From Cristatella mucedo (taxonomy: Eukaryota > Bryozoa > Phylactolaemata > Cristatellidae): a DNA stretch of 64,000 nt. The notes beneath the pieces were generated by a model. It searched no databases and had not been told where the DNA came from. It saw nothing but the letters and a program-made list of their open reading frames with translations. The DNA lies in NCBI GenBank assembly GCA_009760855.2, contig WPIO01000183.1, forward strand, positions 250,001-314,000, written 5' to 3'. This document shows, in pieces, positions 12,290 through 25,812 of the stretch. Every line of letters starts with the position of its first letter. The stretch's first letter is position 1. Position numbers and translations under genes: made by a program.

Positions 12290-12805
12290 TTAGTACAGCC
12301 GCAAAGTTTTTTTTTGCGATCGGTGACTTAGTGTCGTTTAACTTATCGCATTGGTTGACGTGGGTACGGTTGCAAAATGGCGTGGATTTAGGGGAATGGG
12401 GCAGGTCGCTCAGTGTGCCACCCAACCAGCAGAGTGTGCTGCAGGACTGGGCGTCGGTCGGTCGCTGGGACAGGAAGGCAGGGTCGCCCAACAGCATCGA
12501 CTTTAATGCGACTGGCTGCCCCCTACCACATGAAGGCCCTGACGTATGAACCCTCGTCTCCATCACCCATTGAGATGACGACGCGACGTCTTGCCGGTAC
12601 TGCTCACTCGAATCGCTCGCTCGCTCCCTCACTTCTAGGGCCGTCTTTAGCTCTCCGTCTGATTGAAGTGCTCTCCCGCCCTCTAGCGAGCAGGGAAGCA
12701 GTCCTGTGTTTTATCGTCGATTAGACGGCAATGGACGTGGTCAATACTAGCAGGGCTGGCAGTTTAATTTAGCCGCTGGCTCCGCTCGCCCCGCTCTGCC
12801 AGTCG

Positions 12806-14006
12806 ATCTCGAGGCTCGACCAAGATTGAGGCTTGAACGAGGCCCGGGCTCGACCAAGACTGAGGATCAACAAAGACCGTGGCTCGACCGAGACCGTGGC
12901 TCGACCGAGACCGAGGCTCGACTGAGACCGCTGCTGGACCGAGACCGCGGCTCGACCAAGACCGAGGCTAGACCGAGATTCAGGCTCGATCGCGACCATG
13001 GCTCAACCGAGACCGAGGCACGACAAATACCGAAGCTCGCTTGCGACCGAGGCTCGACCAAGACTGAGGCTCGACAAAGACCGAGGCTCGACCGAGATTG
13101 AGGCTCGATCGAGACATGGCTCGACCGAGACCGAGGCAGGGCAATACTGACGCTCGATCGTGACCGAGGCTCGGCAGTTACTGAGGCTCGACCGTGACCG
13201 GGGCTCGACCGTTATTGGGGCTCGACTGCGACCGAGGCTCAACCGCGACCAGGGCTTGACAGCGACTGAGCCTCTACGAAGACCGAGGCACGTCCGAGAC
13301 CAAGGCTCGATCGTGACCAAGGCTTAACCGCGAGCGAAGCTTTACAATGACCGAGTCTCGACCATGACCGAGACTTGACCGTGATTGTTGCTCGACCGTG
13401 ACCTACGTTCAACAGTGACCAAGGCTACAACTTGACCGTCGCTCAACCGCGACTGAGCGTCTACCAAGACCGAGGCGCAACCAAAACCGATGCTTGACGG
13501 TGACCGTAGCTCAACCGTGAGCGAAGTTCGACCACGACTGAGTCTCGATCGAGACTGAGGCTCGACAGGGACCGAGGCTCAAACGTCACCGACGCCCAAC
13601 TGACACCGACGCTCGACTGAGACCGAGGCTCGACCGTGGCCGAGGCGTAAGTAAGACCGATTCACGACCGCAACTGAGCCTCTGCCATAACTAAGGCGCG
13701 ATATAGACCAAGGCTCGACTGTCAGCAAGGCTCGACCATGAGCGAAGCACGGCAGTAACTGAGTCACAAACGAGACGGAGGCTTTACAGTGACCGAGGCC
13801 CGAACGTCACTAACTCCCGACCGACACCGACGCTCGAACGAGACATAGGCTCGACTGAGACCAAGCCTCAACCAAGACCAAGGCTAGACCATGACTGAGG
13901 CTTGACCTAGATCGAGGCTTTACTGTTACCGGGGCTTGACAGTGACGGAGGCTCAACCGTGTCCGAAGCTCGACCATGACCGTGGCTTGACTGTGACGAG
14001 CGAAAT
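12806..14006 (+). repeat. 17-bp minisatellite A array 4
   Basis: 1.2 kb of strongly degenerate units, with many CGACC-GTGACC variants after 13130. Confidence 0.9.
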
Positions 14007-15108
14007 TTCAAAGTTGTGGTTTGATTGGGAAATCCCATCGTTCAGTTCTAGTGTAGCGGCACTTAAAAGCGTTGACGGCAGAACTGCAAGTGTTGCTGCA
14101 AAAGCAGCAGCTTGCGAGCCCCGCTCAGTGCCTCAGGAGTGCCGTAGAATCTTCCTTATTAGTCGTCGATAAATCGGCAGCCGTCGTAATCGGCCAATAT
14201 CATCTTGGCTGCCGTCTACTGACTATGCATGTAGGTTTAGTGGAACACATATTTTATCGCATATTTTCATTAATAATACATTATCTTATATTGACTATAA
14301 AATTGTATTATATTGAACATGAAATATAAAATATTTTAGATGAATAGTCAAAATAAAGTATAGCTTGTACATTTAATTTAATTAGTGAATTGCTTGTACG
14401 CGGTTCATGCTGCCTTTGCGACTAGAAATGCTCACAGCCCGCCTTCTGGTAAAAGCTGCAAAGGTTGTGATGGCAATCGGTGACTTGGTGTCGTTTGACG
14501 CATTGCATTGATTGACGTGGGTACGGTTACAAGACGGTGGGGTTTTAGGGAAATTGGAGAGGGCAACCGACAGGCAACCGGCACAGCGGATATCACCGCT
14601 CCACTGGGGGTCGGTCGATCGCTGTTACGGATGGGCGGAGTCGCCCAACAGCTTCGACCTTAACGCGGCTGTTTGCCCCCTACCACACGAAGGCCCCGTC
14701 TCACGGTGCCTTGACTCTATCACCCGTGGAGACGACGGAGTGACCTGTTGCCGGTACAGCTCGCTCGAAACACTCGCTCGCTCACTTCTCGGGCCCTCGA
14801 TCACTCTCCGTCTGATCGAAGTGCTCTTGTGCCCTCTAGTGAGAGGGCAAGCGGGCCGGCGTTTGATCGTTGATTAGATGCCAATAGAGGTGGTCAATAC
14901 TAGCAAGGCTCTCGATTTAATTTATCCGCTCGCTGGGCTTCCACGGCTCTGCCAGCCAATCCCGGAGCTTTGCTCAACTTGCTTTGACGTGCGAACGCTT
15001 CATGCACGGATCAGCGAACCGGAGATCAATCGCAAGCGAACCTCTGCCCACAAGATGAGGTCGCCGCTTCTCGAGAGATACATAGATCGATGATGATAGA
15101 TAGATGGG

Positions 15109-15142
<34 letters not shown>

Positions 15143-16548
15143 TACAGAGTGAGTTCAGATCGGATGACACGTACCAGCAGTCAATGAATCGATATGAGCT
15201 CGTCCTAGCTCATTGGTTTCTCGTACGTCGCAAACAGGCGTTGCGAGATTTCCATGGCGGGCTTGCAGTGTCGCAGACATTACTGCGGCGGCGGCGACTG
15301 CCTGAGGTAGGCAATGGTTCCTCTTTACAATAGGTTATTCAGCCTTGTGTTGGGGATGTCACGACAAGGCTGCAGCAGAATTCAGTTTTTTCAGCTTGCC
15401 GCTTCGCAAGTGGAAAGACAGAAACGCCTTTAATTAATAGTAACAACAATAGTAACAATAATAATACATTGTATACCAAACTCACACAAATGATTCGCTT
15501 TCCAGTTACTATACAGAGGCCATATGAAAGCATTAAATGACAAAGAAACCAGCAAGTGATATGCCGTAGCACCAGCAGGCATCAGGCACACTGTTGGCCT
15601 GTAAATTCGCCCGAAAGACAAATCTCAAAGACCCATTAAATAATTCAGTAAACGGATGTGTTTCTAGCTTCTTTTAAAGTGTCGTCCCGGTCAGCTGTAT
15701 CCAACTCGTTCGTCAAGAAGGGGTCCACTGGCCACTAATAGCTTGCTAGATGCCTGCAGTGGCCCGTCAATGGGGCCGCCAAAAGGTCTCTGGAGTCTCG
15801 GTGGAAGTCGCTGTGGTGTTATGCAGCTACGGATAGAAATATCACTCAGACGGGCACAAAAGCACTAGATATGAGCCATATAAGGTATGCCTGGTATGCC
15901 CTTGAGACAGTTGTTGCACACGCAGTTAGCGGCTCAGGTGGCTGCTTGGCACGGCCTGGTCCCTTGGTCGTGGCTTCGAATGCTGTGGAGAGCAATTCTC
16001 CATTGCCGCAGCAAGTGGCATTGATAGAAGTAATGTCGCTATGGAAAAGTGGCTGGTAAATCGGCTCGTGTTTATTCACTATTTCCCCTTGCAAATAAAA
16101 CTGGGCCACAAACGCAGCACTCATGAAGGACTGTGAAAGTTGCCACCCAAACAGGACGAATAATGTGCAGTGGCAACGCAGGCTTATTGCATCGCGGCTA
16201 GCGACTGATACGGTGCAGTACCACAGAACGCAGGAAAGAGCAGCATAATGCATGCAGGAACTCGATATTCCTCGCTTTGACATATAATTGACAAAAGCAC
16301 CAGCTGATTGGCATTTAACAGTGGCAAGTGTGGTGGCCTATAGTTAAAATCAGCTCAAACGCTAATGTTGTGCGTCTGGAATCAAATCTGCCAGCCTATC
16401 TCAGGGGGCCCGCTTTTTATACGACCTAGGCCATCAACTGTCGCCCGATTGAATCTACGAAAATGCGAATTACCCGCCACAATCTGGTTGCGTTGCTGGC
16501 GTGGCCATATTAGAATAGCAGAGCATAAAGCCCTTTAGCCGGTGACGA
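14007..16548 (+). repeat. Macrosatellite unit 5
   Basis: Nearly all modules are present. A deletion of about 300 bp near 15075 removes the block before the GA tract (15100-15140). The reversed LINE tail is at about 15470-15530, followed by an intact SINE-like segment (about 15900-16080) and closing module. Confidence 0.82.
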
Positions 16549-17072
16549 CGAAACCGAGGCTCGACCGAGACCGAGGCTCGACCAAGACCGAGGCTCGACC
16601 GAGACCGAGACCGAGGCTCGACCGAGACCGAGGCTCGACCGAGACCGAGGCTCGACCGAGACCGAGGCTCGACCGAGACCGAGGCTCGACCGAGACCGAG
16701 GCTCGACCGAGACCGAGGCTCGACCGAGACCGAGGCTCGACCGAGACCGAGGCTCGACCGAGACCGAGGCTCGACCGAGACCGAGGCTCGACCGAGACCG
16801 AGGCTCGACCGAGACCAAGGCTCGACCGAGACCGAGGCTCGACCGAGACCGAGGCTCGACCGAGACCGAGGCTCGACTGAGATTGAGGCTCGACCATAAC
16901 CGAGGCTCGACCGTAACCGAGGCTCGACCGTAACCGAGGCTCCGCCGAGACCGAGGCTCTACTGAGACCGACGGTCGATCGTGACCATCGGTCGACCGTT
17001 TAGCGACCGTGAACAACGTTTGACCGTATCTGATGCTCGACCGTGACCGAGGCTTGACTGTGAAGCTCGGAC
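16549..17072 (+). repeat. 17-bp minisatellite A array 5 (most homogeneous)
   Basis: From about 16555 to 16880 roughly nineteen units are nearly identical to the consensus GAGGCTCGACCGAGACC, with one extra 6-bp GAGACC near 16606. Divergence rises toward the unit-6 side. This pattern fits recent local amplification. Confidence 0.95.
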
Positions 17073-18451
17073 TTTCAAAATTGTATTTTGAGTGCGGAAT
17101 CCTATCGCTCAATTCTAGTGTAGCAGCGCGTAACAGAGGTGGCGACGGTGCTGCAAGTTTGGCTGCAGACGCAGCAGCTTCCAAGCACCGCTTGGTGCCG
17201 CGGGAGCGCCCTTCCTAGTGGAAACGCCTCTTCCCTATTGGAATTGATAAATCTGCAGCCGTCGTAATCGGCCCGAGTCATCTCGGCCGCCGTCGACAGA
17301 CACTGTGTGTACGTTTAGTACGACAGTATAATTTCTAATATTGCATATTTATAATTATCATTACAGTATATTAACTATACATTTGTATAATATTATACGT
17401 GAAATAGTCAGTATTTTACGTAAAAATATCAACATAAAATTTAGCGTGTACTTTACATTTAATTTCTAACTTGTCTTTACGCCGTCTATGCTACGTGTAC
17501 GGCTGTAAAAGCTCACAGCCCACGTTCTGGTAAAGCTGCACAGATTTTGATAGCGATCGGTGACGGTGTAATTAAACGCTTGGAATCGATTCACGTGGGT
17601 ACGGTTACAAGATGTCGGGGCTTTAGTGAAATGGGGGAGGACAACCGGCCTGCCACCCACCCAGCAGATTGCACAGCAGGACTGGGCGTCGGTCAGTCAC
17701 TGGGACAGAACGGTGGGGTCACCAAACAGCATCGACTTTAAAGCGACTGGCTGCCTCCTACCACTCAAGGCACAGACGAATAATCCCTCAGCTCTATCGC
17801 CCGTGGAGACGACGATGCCACCCCTTGCAGGTTCTACTCCCTCGCATTGCTTGCTTACTTCTAGGGCCCTCGATAGCTCTCCGCCTGATCGAATTGCTCA
17901 CCCGCCCTCTAGCAAGCGGGAAAGTGTGCTTGCGTGCAATACTCTATTAGACTGTAATAAACGTGATTAATACTAGCAAGGCTCGCCAGTTAATTTAGCC
18001 GCTCACAATGCTGGCGCAGCTCGTGCCTCTCGCACCTCTCTGCCAGCCAATCCCATCGCTTTGTGCAACTTCGGTCAACGAGCGATCGTTACGTGCACGG
18101 ATCAGCGAATCGGAGATCAGTTGCACATGAAGCACAAGCTGAGGTTTCCGCTTCTCGCTTGAATCTCGGGCTAGCTGTGGGCGCCACACGGATTAGTGTG
18201 TGTGACGATAGGATCTGCTCCCTGGTCGTTACTTTTATCTCTACGTTTGCAGGCAGGTGCGTCAGCTTTAACGACGCTTAGAAGACACCCCAATTAGCTG
18301 TGAATGACAACAAAGACGAGGACCTGAGGCTCAGTGATTTTAGTCCTGGAACTTTCATGGGCGGCTTGGTGCAGTGGCGCAAGACAACCGTGACTCACGA
18401 TGGATGAATCAAGAGGAAGGAGAGAGAGAGAGAGAGACAGAAGAGAGTGAT

Positions 18452-18488
<37 letters not shown>

Positions 18489-19944
18489 GAGAAAGAGAGA
18501 GCAGAGCAGAGCAGATTAGAGAGGGCAAAGAGGGATATAGAGAGCTGGAGAGAGAGAGAGAGAGAGAGCGAAAAAAAAGAGAAGGAGAGAGATATATGGT
18601 GATGTTAAACCGGAGTTTACGACCAAACAGACAAAGCTGCAATATGGGCTGTCCTAACTCAGCGATTCCTCGTAAGTCGCAACCACGAGTCACCTGATTC
18701 CCTTGGCGGGCTCGTAGTGGTCGCTGACGGCACGGCGTTGGCGGCTGCCCAAGGTACGCGATGCATCTTACTCACAATTGCTCATTTGCCTTTGTGTTGC
18801 AGATATCACGACTATTCTGCCGAGTACCCAAGTTTTTCAGCTTGCTGCTTCACATGTGGAGAGACAGCAACGCCTTTACTTAATAGAAACAATAATAATG
18901 ATAATAATAAAAATACAATTTTGTGCCACCCTCAAAGAAATAATTCTCATTCTAGGTATTTTACAGATGCTGTACGGAAAGCATCAAATGACACGGAAAG
19001 CAGCAAATGATGTGCGGTAGCACCCGCAGGCATCAGGCACAGTGTAAGCGTGTAAATTCACATGAAAAGTGTCGTCCCTGTCAGCTGCCTCGAACTCGGT
19101 CGTCAAGATGAGGTCCGGTGGCCACGATGAGCTCGCTAGGCACCTGCAGTAGCACGTGAGTGTATCCTCGGAGAGCTCTCTGGGGTTTCGGTGGAAGTCG
19201 CTTTGGTGTTATGCAGCGACGGACAGAAATATTACTCGAACAAGCACCAAAGCTCCAAAACTGCGCCATTTAGGCTATACCTCGAACGCCCTTGAGAGAG
19301 TTGTTACACACGAGGTTAGTGGGTCAGGCGGCTGCTTTGCACGGCCTGGTCCCCAGGTCGTGGGATCATAGCCTGTAGAGAGCGTTTGTCTATTGCCGCT
19401 GCAAGCGGCTTTGATAGCAATGAAGTCGCTGTTAAAAAGTAGCTGGTAAACCAGCTCGTGCTTATTTAATATGTCCCCGTCAGACAAAACTAGGCCGCTA
19501 ACGCAGTGCACATAAAGTACGGTGGAAGTCTCCACCCACTCATGACTAACACTCTGCAGTGGCGACGCCATAATCTAGTATAGCGGCTAGCGAATGATAC
19601 GGCGCAGTACCAGTGAACGCAGGAGAGAGCCGCATAATGCATGCAGGAACGCCGTATCTCTTGGTTTGACTTATAATAGACAACAGCACCGGCTGATGGG
19701 CATTTAACAGTTGCGCGTGCGGTTAAAGCGCCTATAGTTAAAATCAGCTCCAATCTTAATGCTGCTCGTCTCGAATCAAATCTGGCAGCCTTTTGCAGGG
19801 GGCCAGCTATTTATACGGCGTAGGCCAAAAACTATCCCTAGATCTTAATATCTTGAATGAGGATTACACGATACAGTCCGGCTCGCTTTGCCAGCTCGGC
19901 AGCATTAGAATTGCAGAGCATGAAGCCCTTTAGCTGGCGCAGAC
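17073..19944 (+). repeat. Macrosatellite unit 6 (complete, 2.87 kb)
   Basis: One of the two most complete copies, containing every module in order. The GA-rich tract is at about 18415-18600, the reversed LINE tail at about 18925-18980, the SINE-like segment at about 19285-19470, and the closing module runs to the minisatellite. It is a useful reference copy for the family. Confidence 0.87.
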
Positions 19945-20492
19945 GAAACCGAGGCCCGACTGAGACCGGGGCCCCACCGAGAGCGAGGCCCGATTGAGAC
20001 TGGGGTCTGATTGAGACCGGGGCCTGATTGAGACCGATGCCCGACCGAGACCGAGACCGAGGCCGGGGCCTGATTGAGACCGATGCCCGACCGAGACCGA
20101 GGCCCGACCGAGACCAAGGCCCGACTGGGGCCGAGGCCCAACCGACGCCGAGGCCCGATTGAGGCTCGACCAAGGCTCTACTGACGCGCGACCGAGGCTC
20201 TACCGAGGCTCGACCGAGGACCGAAGCAGGCCGGAGGACCAAGGCAGGACCGAGGTTCGACCGAGGCTCTACCGACGCTCGACCGACGCTCGACCGAGGC
20301 AGGACCGAAGTTCGACCGAGGCTCTACCGACGCTCGACCGAGGCACGACCGACGCTCGACCGACGCTCTACCGACGCTCGACCGAGGCTCGACCGACGCT
20401 CGATCGACGCTCTACCGACGCTCTACCGACGCTCTACCGACGCTCGACTGACGCTCGACTGACGCTCGACCGACGCTCGATCGACGCTCGTC
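19945..20492 (+). repeat. Minisatellite A array 6, mostly 11-bp variants
   Basis: The first part has 17-bp units rich in GGGGCC variants. From 20159 it changes to 11-bp units of GACGCTCGACC and GACGCTCTACC. This is a sequence variant not common in the other arrays, so it spread locally. Confidence 0.9.
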
Positions 20493-23409
20493 CTGTCGAA
20501 ATCATTTGTGAGTGCGAAATTCAAGAGCGCAAATCTATCGCGAAGCTGCGTAAAAGCGGCGGCGGCGATGCTGCAAGTTTTGCCTCAGACGCAGCCGGTT
20601 CCTACCGCTGCTTGGTTACGCGGGAGCGCCCTAGCCACTTACTTATTAGACTACGATGAACCGGCCGCCGCAGTTAACGGTCCAATCAAGCGCGTATTCA
20701 GGTCACAGACTTCGCCTATACGTTTAATGCGATAGAATATATTGTTTTTAAATAGCATATTTTTAAAGATAAGACATTACAGTACATGTAATATATATTT
20801 GTATAATTCTGTTTAGGAAATATATAGAATTTTATGTAAAATATATAAATAACCTTAAGCTTTACATTTAATTTAATTTTCGACTTGCTTTTATGCCATT
20901 AATCCTCATGTGCGGCTGTGAAAGCTTTCAGCGCCATCTTCCAATTAACTCTGCCAAGGTTTTGATGGTGATCGGTCACTCGGTGTAATTTAGCGCTTTG
21001 CATTGATTGATGGTTAAAGAAAACGAGGCTTAAGGGGCATGGGGGAAGATGACCGGCGTTGCACCCAACCAGCGGATATCATCGCAGGACTGGGTGTCGG
21101 TCGGACGCTGGGACAGACATGCGGAGCAGCCCGACGGCATCAATGCTCAAACGACTGGATGCCTCTGACCAAATAAAGGCCCCGACGCACTCCCCCACGG
21201 CTCGATCGCGATCGGAGACGACAGCGGAACCCAATGCCGGCAGCACTCGGTCGACTCGCTCGCTCGCTCCCATTTCGGCCCGCTATCGCACTCAGCATGG
21301 TTGAACGCTCTTGCGCCCTCTAGCAAGCGAGCAAGCTGACCTGCGTGCGATCGTCGATTAGAAGCTAAAGACGCCATCAATACTACGAAGGCCAGCAGTT
21401 TAATTTAGCCGCTCGCTCCGCTTACACCGCTCTGTGCCATGACTGGAGCTTTGCACAGCTTTCGTAAACGAGCGAGTGCTGCACGCACGGATAAATGAAT
21501 CCGAGATCAATCGCGAACGGATCAGTGCGGGCGAGCTGAGATCACCGCTTCTCGCGTGAATCGTGGTTGATCGGAGCGAGCCGCACGCATCAGTAATCCA
21601 GCGATGATCCTCTCCGCTTCGTGGTCGTTCCTTCTTTCTCCGAGTTCACCAGCTACTTCGTCAGCTTTAACGATGCTTCGATGACGCATCAATCAGCTGT
21701 CAATGACAACAAAGATGAGGACCTGAGCATCAGCCATTTTAGTGCAATAACCCTCGGGGGCGGCAGGCTGCAGTGGCATACAACGACAGCGACTTGCGAC
21801 GGATGATCGAGACCAAACTGAGAGAGGGAGAGAGGAGAGAGTGAAAGAGAAGGAGGGAGAGAGAGAGGGAGAAAGAAAGAGTGACAGAGCACAGAAGAAA
21901 TGGGAGAAAAAGACAGACAGAGAGATAGAATGAGAGAGAGAGACAGAGCGTGAAAGAGAAAGAGAAGGAGAGCTTAGAGCCGAGGAGACGAACTAGCAGA
22001 CAAAGCTGGGACAAGCTCAGTACTCTTAGCTCCGCGGCGTCGCCTACGTTGGAAACAGGCGTCGCCTGACTACCGTAGTGGGTTCATGGTGGTCGCCGAC
22101 TGCACAGCGGCGGAGGCGGTGGCTGCCTGAGATACGCGATGCTTCCTCCTTACAATCGTTTAATCAGCCTTGGCTTGCTATGGTTACCACGAGGCTGCTC
22201 CAGACCTTACTTTCGTCCAGCTTGCCGCTTCACAAGTGGATAGACAGCAACGCCTTTGCTTAATAGTAACAATAATAAAATAAATACTAATACATTTTAT
22301 AGCACCCTCAGAGAACTGAATCTCTTTCTAGGTATTTTATAGATGCGGTGCGGAAATGATCAACTGATACGGAAAGCAGCAAACGATATGTAGTTGCACC
22401 CCCACGCATCAGACTCACTGTGAGCGGATAAACTTACACGAAAAACGAATCTCAAAGACCAACCAAAAGCTTCAATAAACAGTGTGTTTCGTGCTTCTTT
22501 TATAGTGTCGTCCCTGTCAGCCGCCTTAACCTCGGTTGTCAAGATTAGGTCGGCTGGTCACAAAGAGCTCGCTAAGTGCTTGCAGTAGACCATGAATGCG
22601 GCTGTGGAGATCTCCCAGGAGTCTGTAAGTAAGTCGCTGTGGTTTTATGCAAACTACGGACAGAAAAATCACACGAACGAGCACAAAGGGCAAAATCTGC
22701 TCCATATAGATTACAAGCGACACGCCCTAGAGAGAGTTATTGCACACGTTGTTAGCGGCTCACGCGGCTGCTTTTCATGGCCTCGGTTCCAAGGTCGTGG
22801 GTTGAAATCCAGTGGTGGGCGATCCTTCATTACCACTGCAAGCGGCAGGGATAGCTGTAAAGTCAATATCCAAAAGAGGCAGTTCAATCGGCTTGTGTTT
22901 ATTTATGACTTCCGCGTCCTGATAAAACTAGGCCGTAAGCGTAGGGCTCATAATTTGCAGTGCTAGTAAGTGCAGTAAGTAAGTGCCCTTATACTAGTAA
23001 GTGCACCTAGTGCACACTAAAGACGAATAATATGCAATGGCGATGCCGGAATCTTGTATCGTAGCAAGAGAATAATACGCTGAAGTACCAGTGCACTCAG
23101 GAAAGACCAGCAGGATCAGTGCAGAAACTCCGTATCCCTAGCTTAGACGTATATTTGACAGCAGCGCCGGGTGATGGGCAGTTTGCGGCAGCACTGGTGG
23201 TTCGGTGGCCTCAAGTTAAAATCAGCTCAAATGCCAATGCCGCTCGCATCGAATGAAATCTGCCAGCCTATCGTAGTGGCCGGCTTTTTTCGGCCATAAA
23301 CTGTCCAAAGATTGCGTAATCTTGAATGATAATTACCCACCTCAATTCGGCTCTCCTAGCTGGCGAGGCCGTATTAGAATTGCAGAGATGAAGCCTCCAG
23401 GTGGGCGAT
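20493..23409 (+). repeat. Macrosatellite unit 7 (complete, 2.92 kb)
   Basis: All modules are present: GA tract about 21820-21970, reversed LINE tail about 22295-22345, SINE-like segment about 22720-22930, closing module. A short local repeat of AGTAAGTGC occurs near 22963-23003. Confidence 0.87.
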
Positions 23410-23958
23410 GACGAAACCGAGGATCGACCGAGACCGATGCTCGACCGAGACCGAAGCTAAACCGTAACCGATGCTCGACCGCGATTGAGGCTGGACAGAG
23501 ACCGTGTTCAGACCGAGACCAAGGCTTAACAGAAACCAAGACTCGACTGAGATCGAGGCTCAGCCTCGACCGAGGCAAGACCGAGACCGAGGCTTGAGCG
23601 TGATCGAGGATCGTCCGTGACTCAGGCTCAACCGAGGCCGAGCCTCGACCGAGACCAAGGCTTGACCATGACGGAGGCTTGACCGTAACCGACGCTTGAC
23701 CGTGACTGAGGCTCGTCCGTAACCAAGATTCGACCGAGACCGAGGTTTGACCAAAACTGAGGCTCAACTGTGGCCGACGCTCGACCGTAGCCGAGGCTTG
23801 AACGAGACCAAGCCTCACCGTGACCGAGGCTCGATCAAGACCGTAGCTCGACCGTGACTCAGGCTCGACCGACACCGAGGCTCGTCCGTTACCGAGGCTC
23901 GACCGAGACTGAGGATTGACCAAAACCGAGGCTCGGTCTTGACGCCTGCTCGACCGTG
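23410..23958 (+). repeat. 17-bp minisatellite A array 7
   Basis: About 0.55 kb of degenerate units with variants CGACCGTGACC and CGACTGAGATC. Confidence 0.9.
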
Positions 23959-25812
23959 AAATGCGTCCTTTCAAAATCGTGCTGTGAGTGCGAAATCCTA
24001 TCGCCCAAATGCAGCCCAGAGGCCCGTAACAGAGGCGGCGGCGGGTCTACAAGTTTCACTACTGACGCAGCCTCTTCCGAGCTCAACTCGTGCAGCGAGA
24101 GCGCCCTAACCACTTAATTGTTAGAAATCAATAAATCGGCAGCCTTCGCGATCGGTCCGATCCTTCTCGGCAGCCGTTTAAGACTATATGTATAAGTTTT
24201 ATACAATAGAGAATTTCTTAAAGCATATTTATAGGATGACATTTCAAATTAATAAATAGAATATGTAATTGTATATTATTTTTAATGAAATATAGAGTAT
24301 TTAAATGAAATATATAAATAAACTTTAGCGTTTACATTTAATTTAATTTCCGAGTTGCTTTTACGCCGTTTAGGCAACATGTGTGGCTGTAAGGGCTCGA
24401 AGCCCACCTTCTGGTATATCTGCAAAGTTTTGGATGCCGATCGGTGACTTGGTGTCATTTAGCGCCTTGCAGTGATTGGCGTGGGTACGGTTACAAGATC
24501 GCGGGCTTTGTGAGACTACGGGAGGACGACCGGTGGGCCACCCACCCTGGGGATTGCACCGCAGGACTGGGCGTCGGTCGGAGCTGGGACAAACGGGCGT
24601 GGTCGCCCGACGGTATTGCCGTTCACGCGACTGGCTGCCTCCGACCAAATCAAGGTACCAACGCACGCCCTCTCGCCTCGCTCGCACGCTCACTTCTCGG
24701 GCCCTCGATCGCTCTACGAACGGTTGAAGCGCTTTCGCGCCCTCTAGGGAGAGGGCGAGATGACCTGAGTGCGATCGTCGATTAGGTGCTAATAGATGCG
24801 GTCAATACTAGCAAGGCTCGCAATTTAATTTAGCCGCTCGCTCCACTTACGCCGCTCTGAGAGCCGTGGACAGCCCCTTGCGTAGCTAAAGTCAACGAGC
24901 AAGCGCTGCCCACGCTGATTAGGGAATCGGAGATTAATCGCGAACGGATAAGTGTGGGCGAGCTGAGGTCGCCGATTTTCGGGTGAATCGCGGTGTAGCG
25001 ATGAGTGCCGCACGGATCGGTGTGTATGCCATGATCCGCTCTGCTTCCCTATCGTTTCTTGTTTTTCCAAATTCGCCGGCTGCTGCTTCAGCTTTAACGA
25101 CGCTTCAGTGACACCTCCATTAGCTGTCAATGACAACAAAGACAAGGTCCGGAGCGTCAGCACTTTAAAGGCTGGAGCCTTCAGGGGCGGCAGGCAGCAG
25201 TGGCTTATGACTACGGCGACTCACGACGGATGAAGCAAGAGGAAAGAGAGAGAGAGAGCAGGGGGAGAGCAGAGAGGAAAGGAGAGAGATAGAGGGAGAG
25301 CACAGAGCAGAGAAGAGCATTGAGGGGTGGGAGAGGGAGAGAAAGAAAGATAGAGAGAGAGAGCTTAGTGCGGAGGGCAGGAACTAGCAGACAAAGCTTC
25401 GACATGCCCTGCCCTCTCAGCTCTGCCGCTTCACGTACGTGGCGAAAAAGCACCGCCTGACTACCGTAGCTGGTTCGTAGTAATCGCTGCCTGCACGGCG
25501 GCGGCTGCCTGAGATAAGCGATGCTTCTTCCTTGCCATTGTTGAGTCAGCCTTGTTTTGCGGAGGTCACTATAAGGCTGCCTCGGACTCAACTGTTGCTC
25601 AGCTTGCCGCTTCTCCAGTGGAGAGTCGACATCCCTTTTACTTACTAGTAATAATAATAATAATAATAACATTATTAATACATTTTATAGCAGCCTCGGA
25701 GAACTGAATCTCTTTCTAGGCACTTTATAGATGCTGTACGGAAAGGATCAAATGATACTGAAAGCAGCAAAATGATATGCAGTAGCGCCAGCACGCATAA
25801 GGCCAAGTATAA

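Larger units (their letters stand above)
9109..12805 (+). repeat. Macrosatellite unit 4, split by nested insertions
   Basis: Unit sequence is present at 9109-9514 (head and AT segment) and resumes at about 12290 (GCGATCGGTGACTTAGTGTCG). Between them lies LINE-A carrying a solo LTR. The unit stops at about 12800, within the block after AATTTAGCCGCT, and passes directly into minisatellite. All later modules are missing. Confidence 0.8.
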
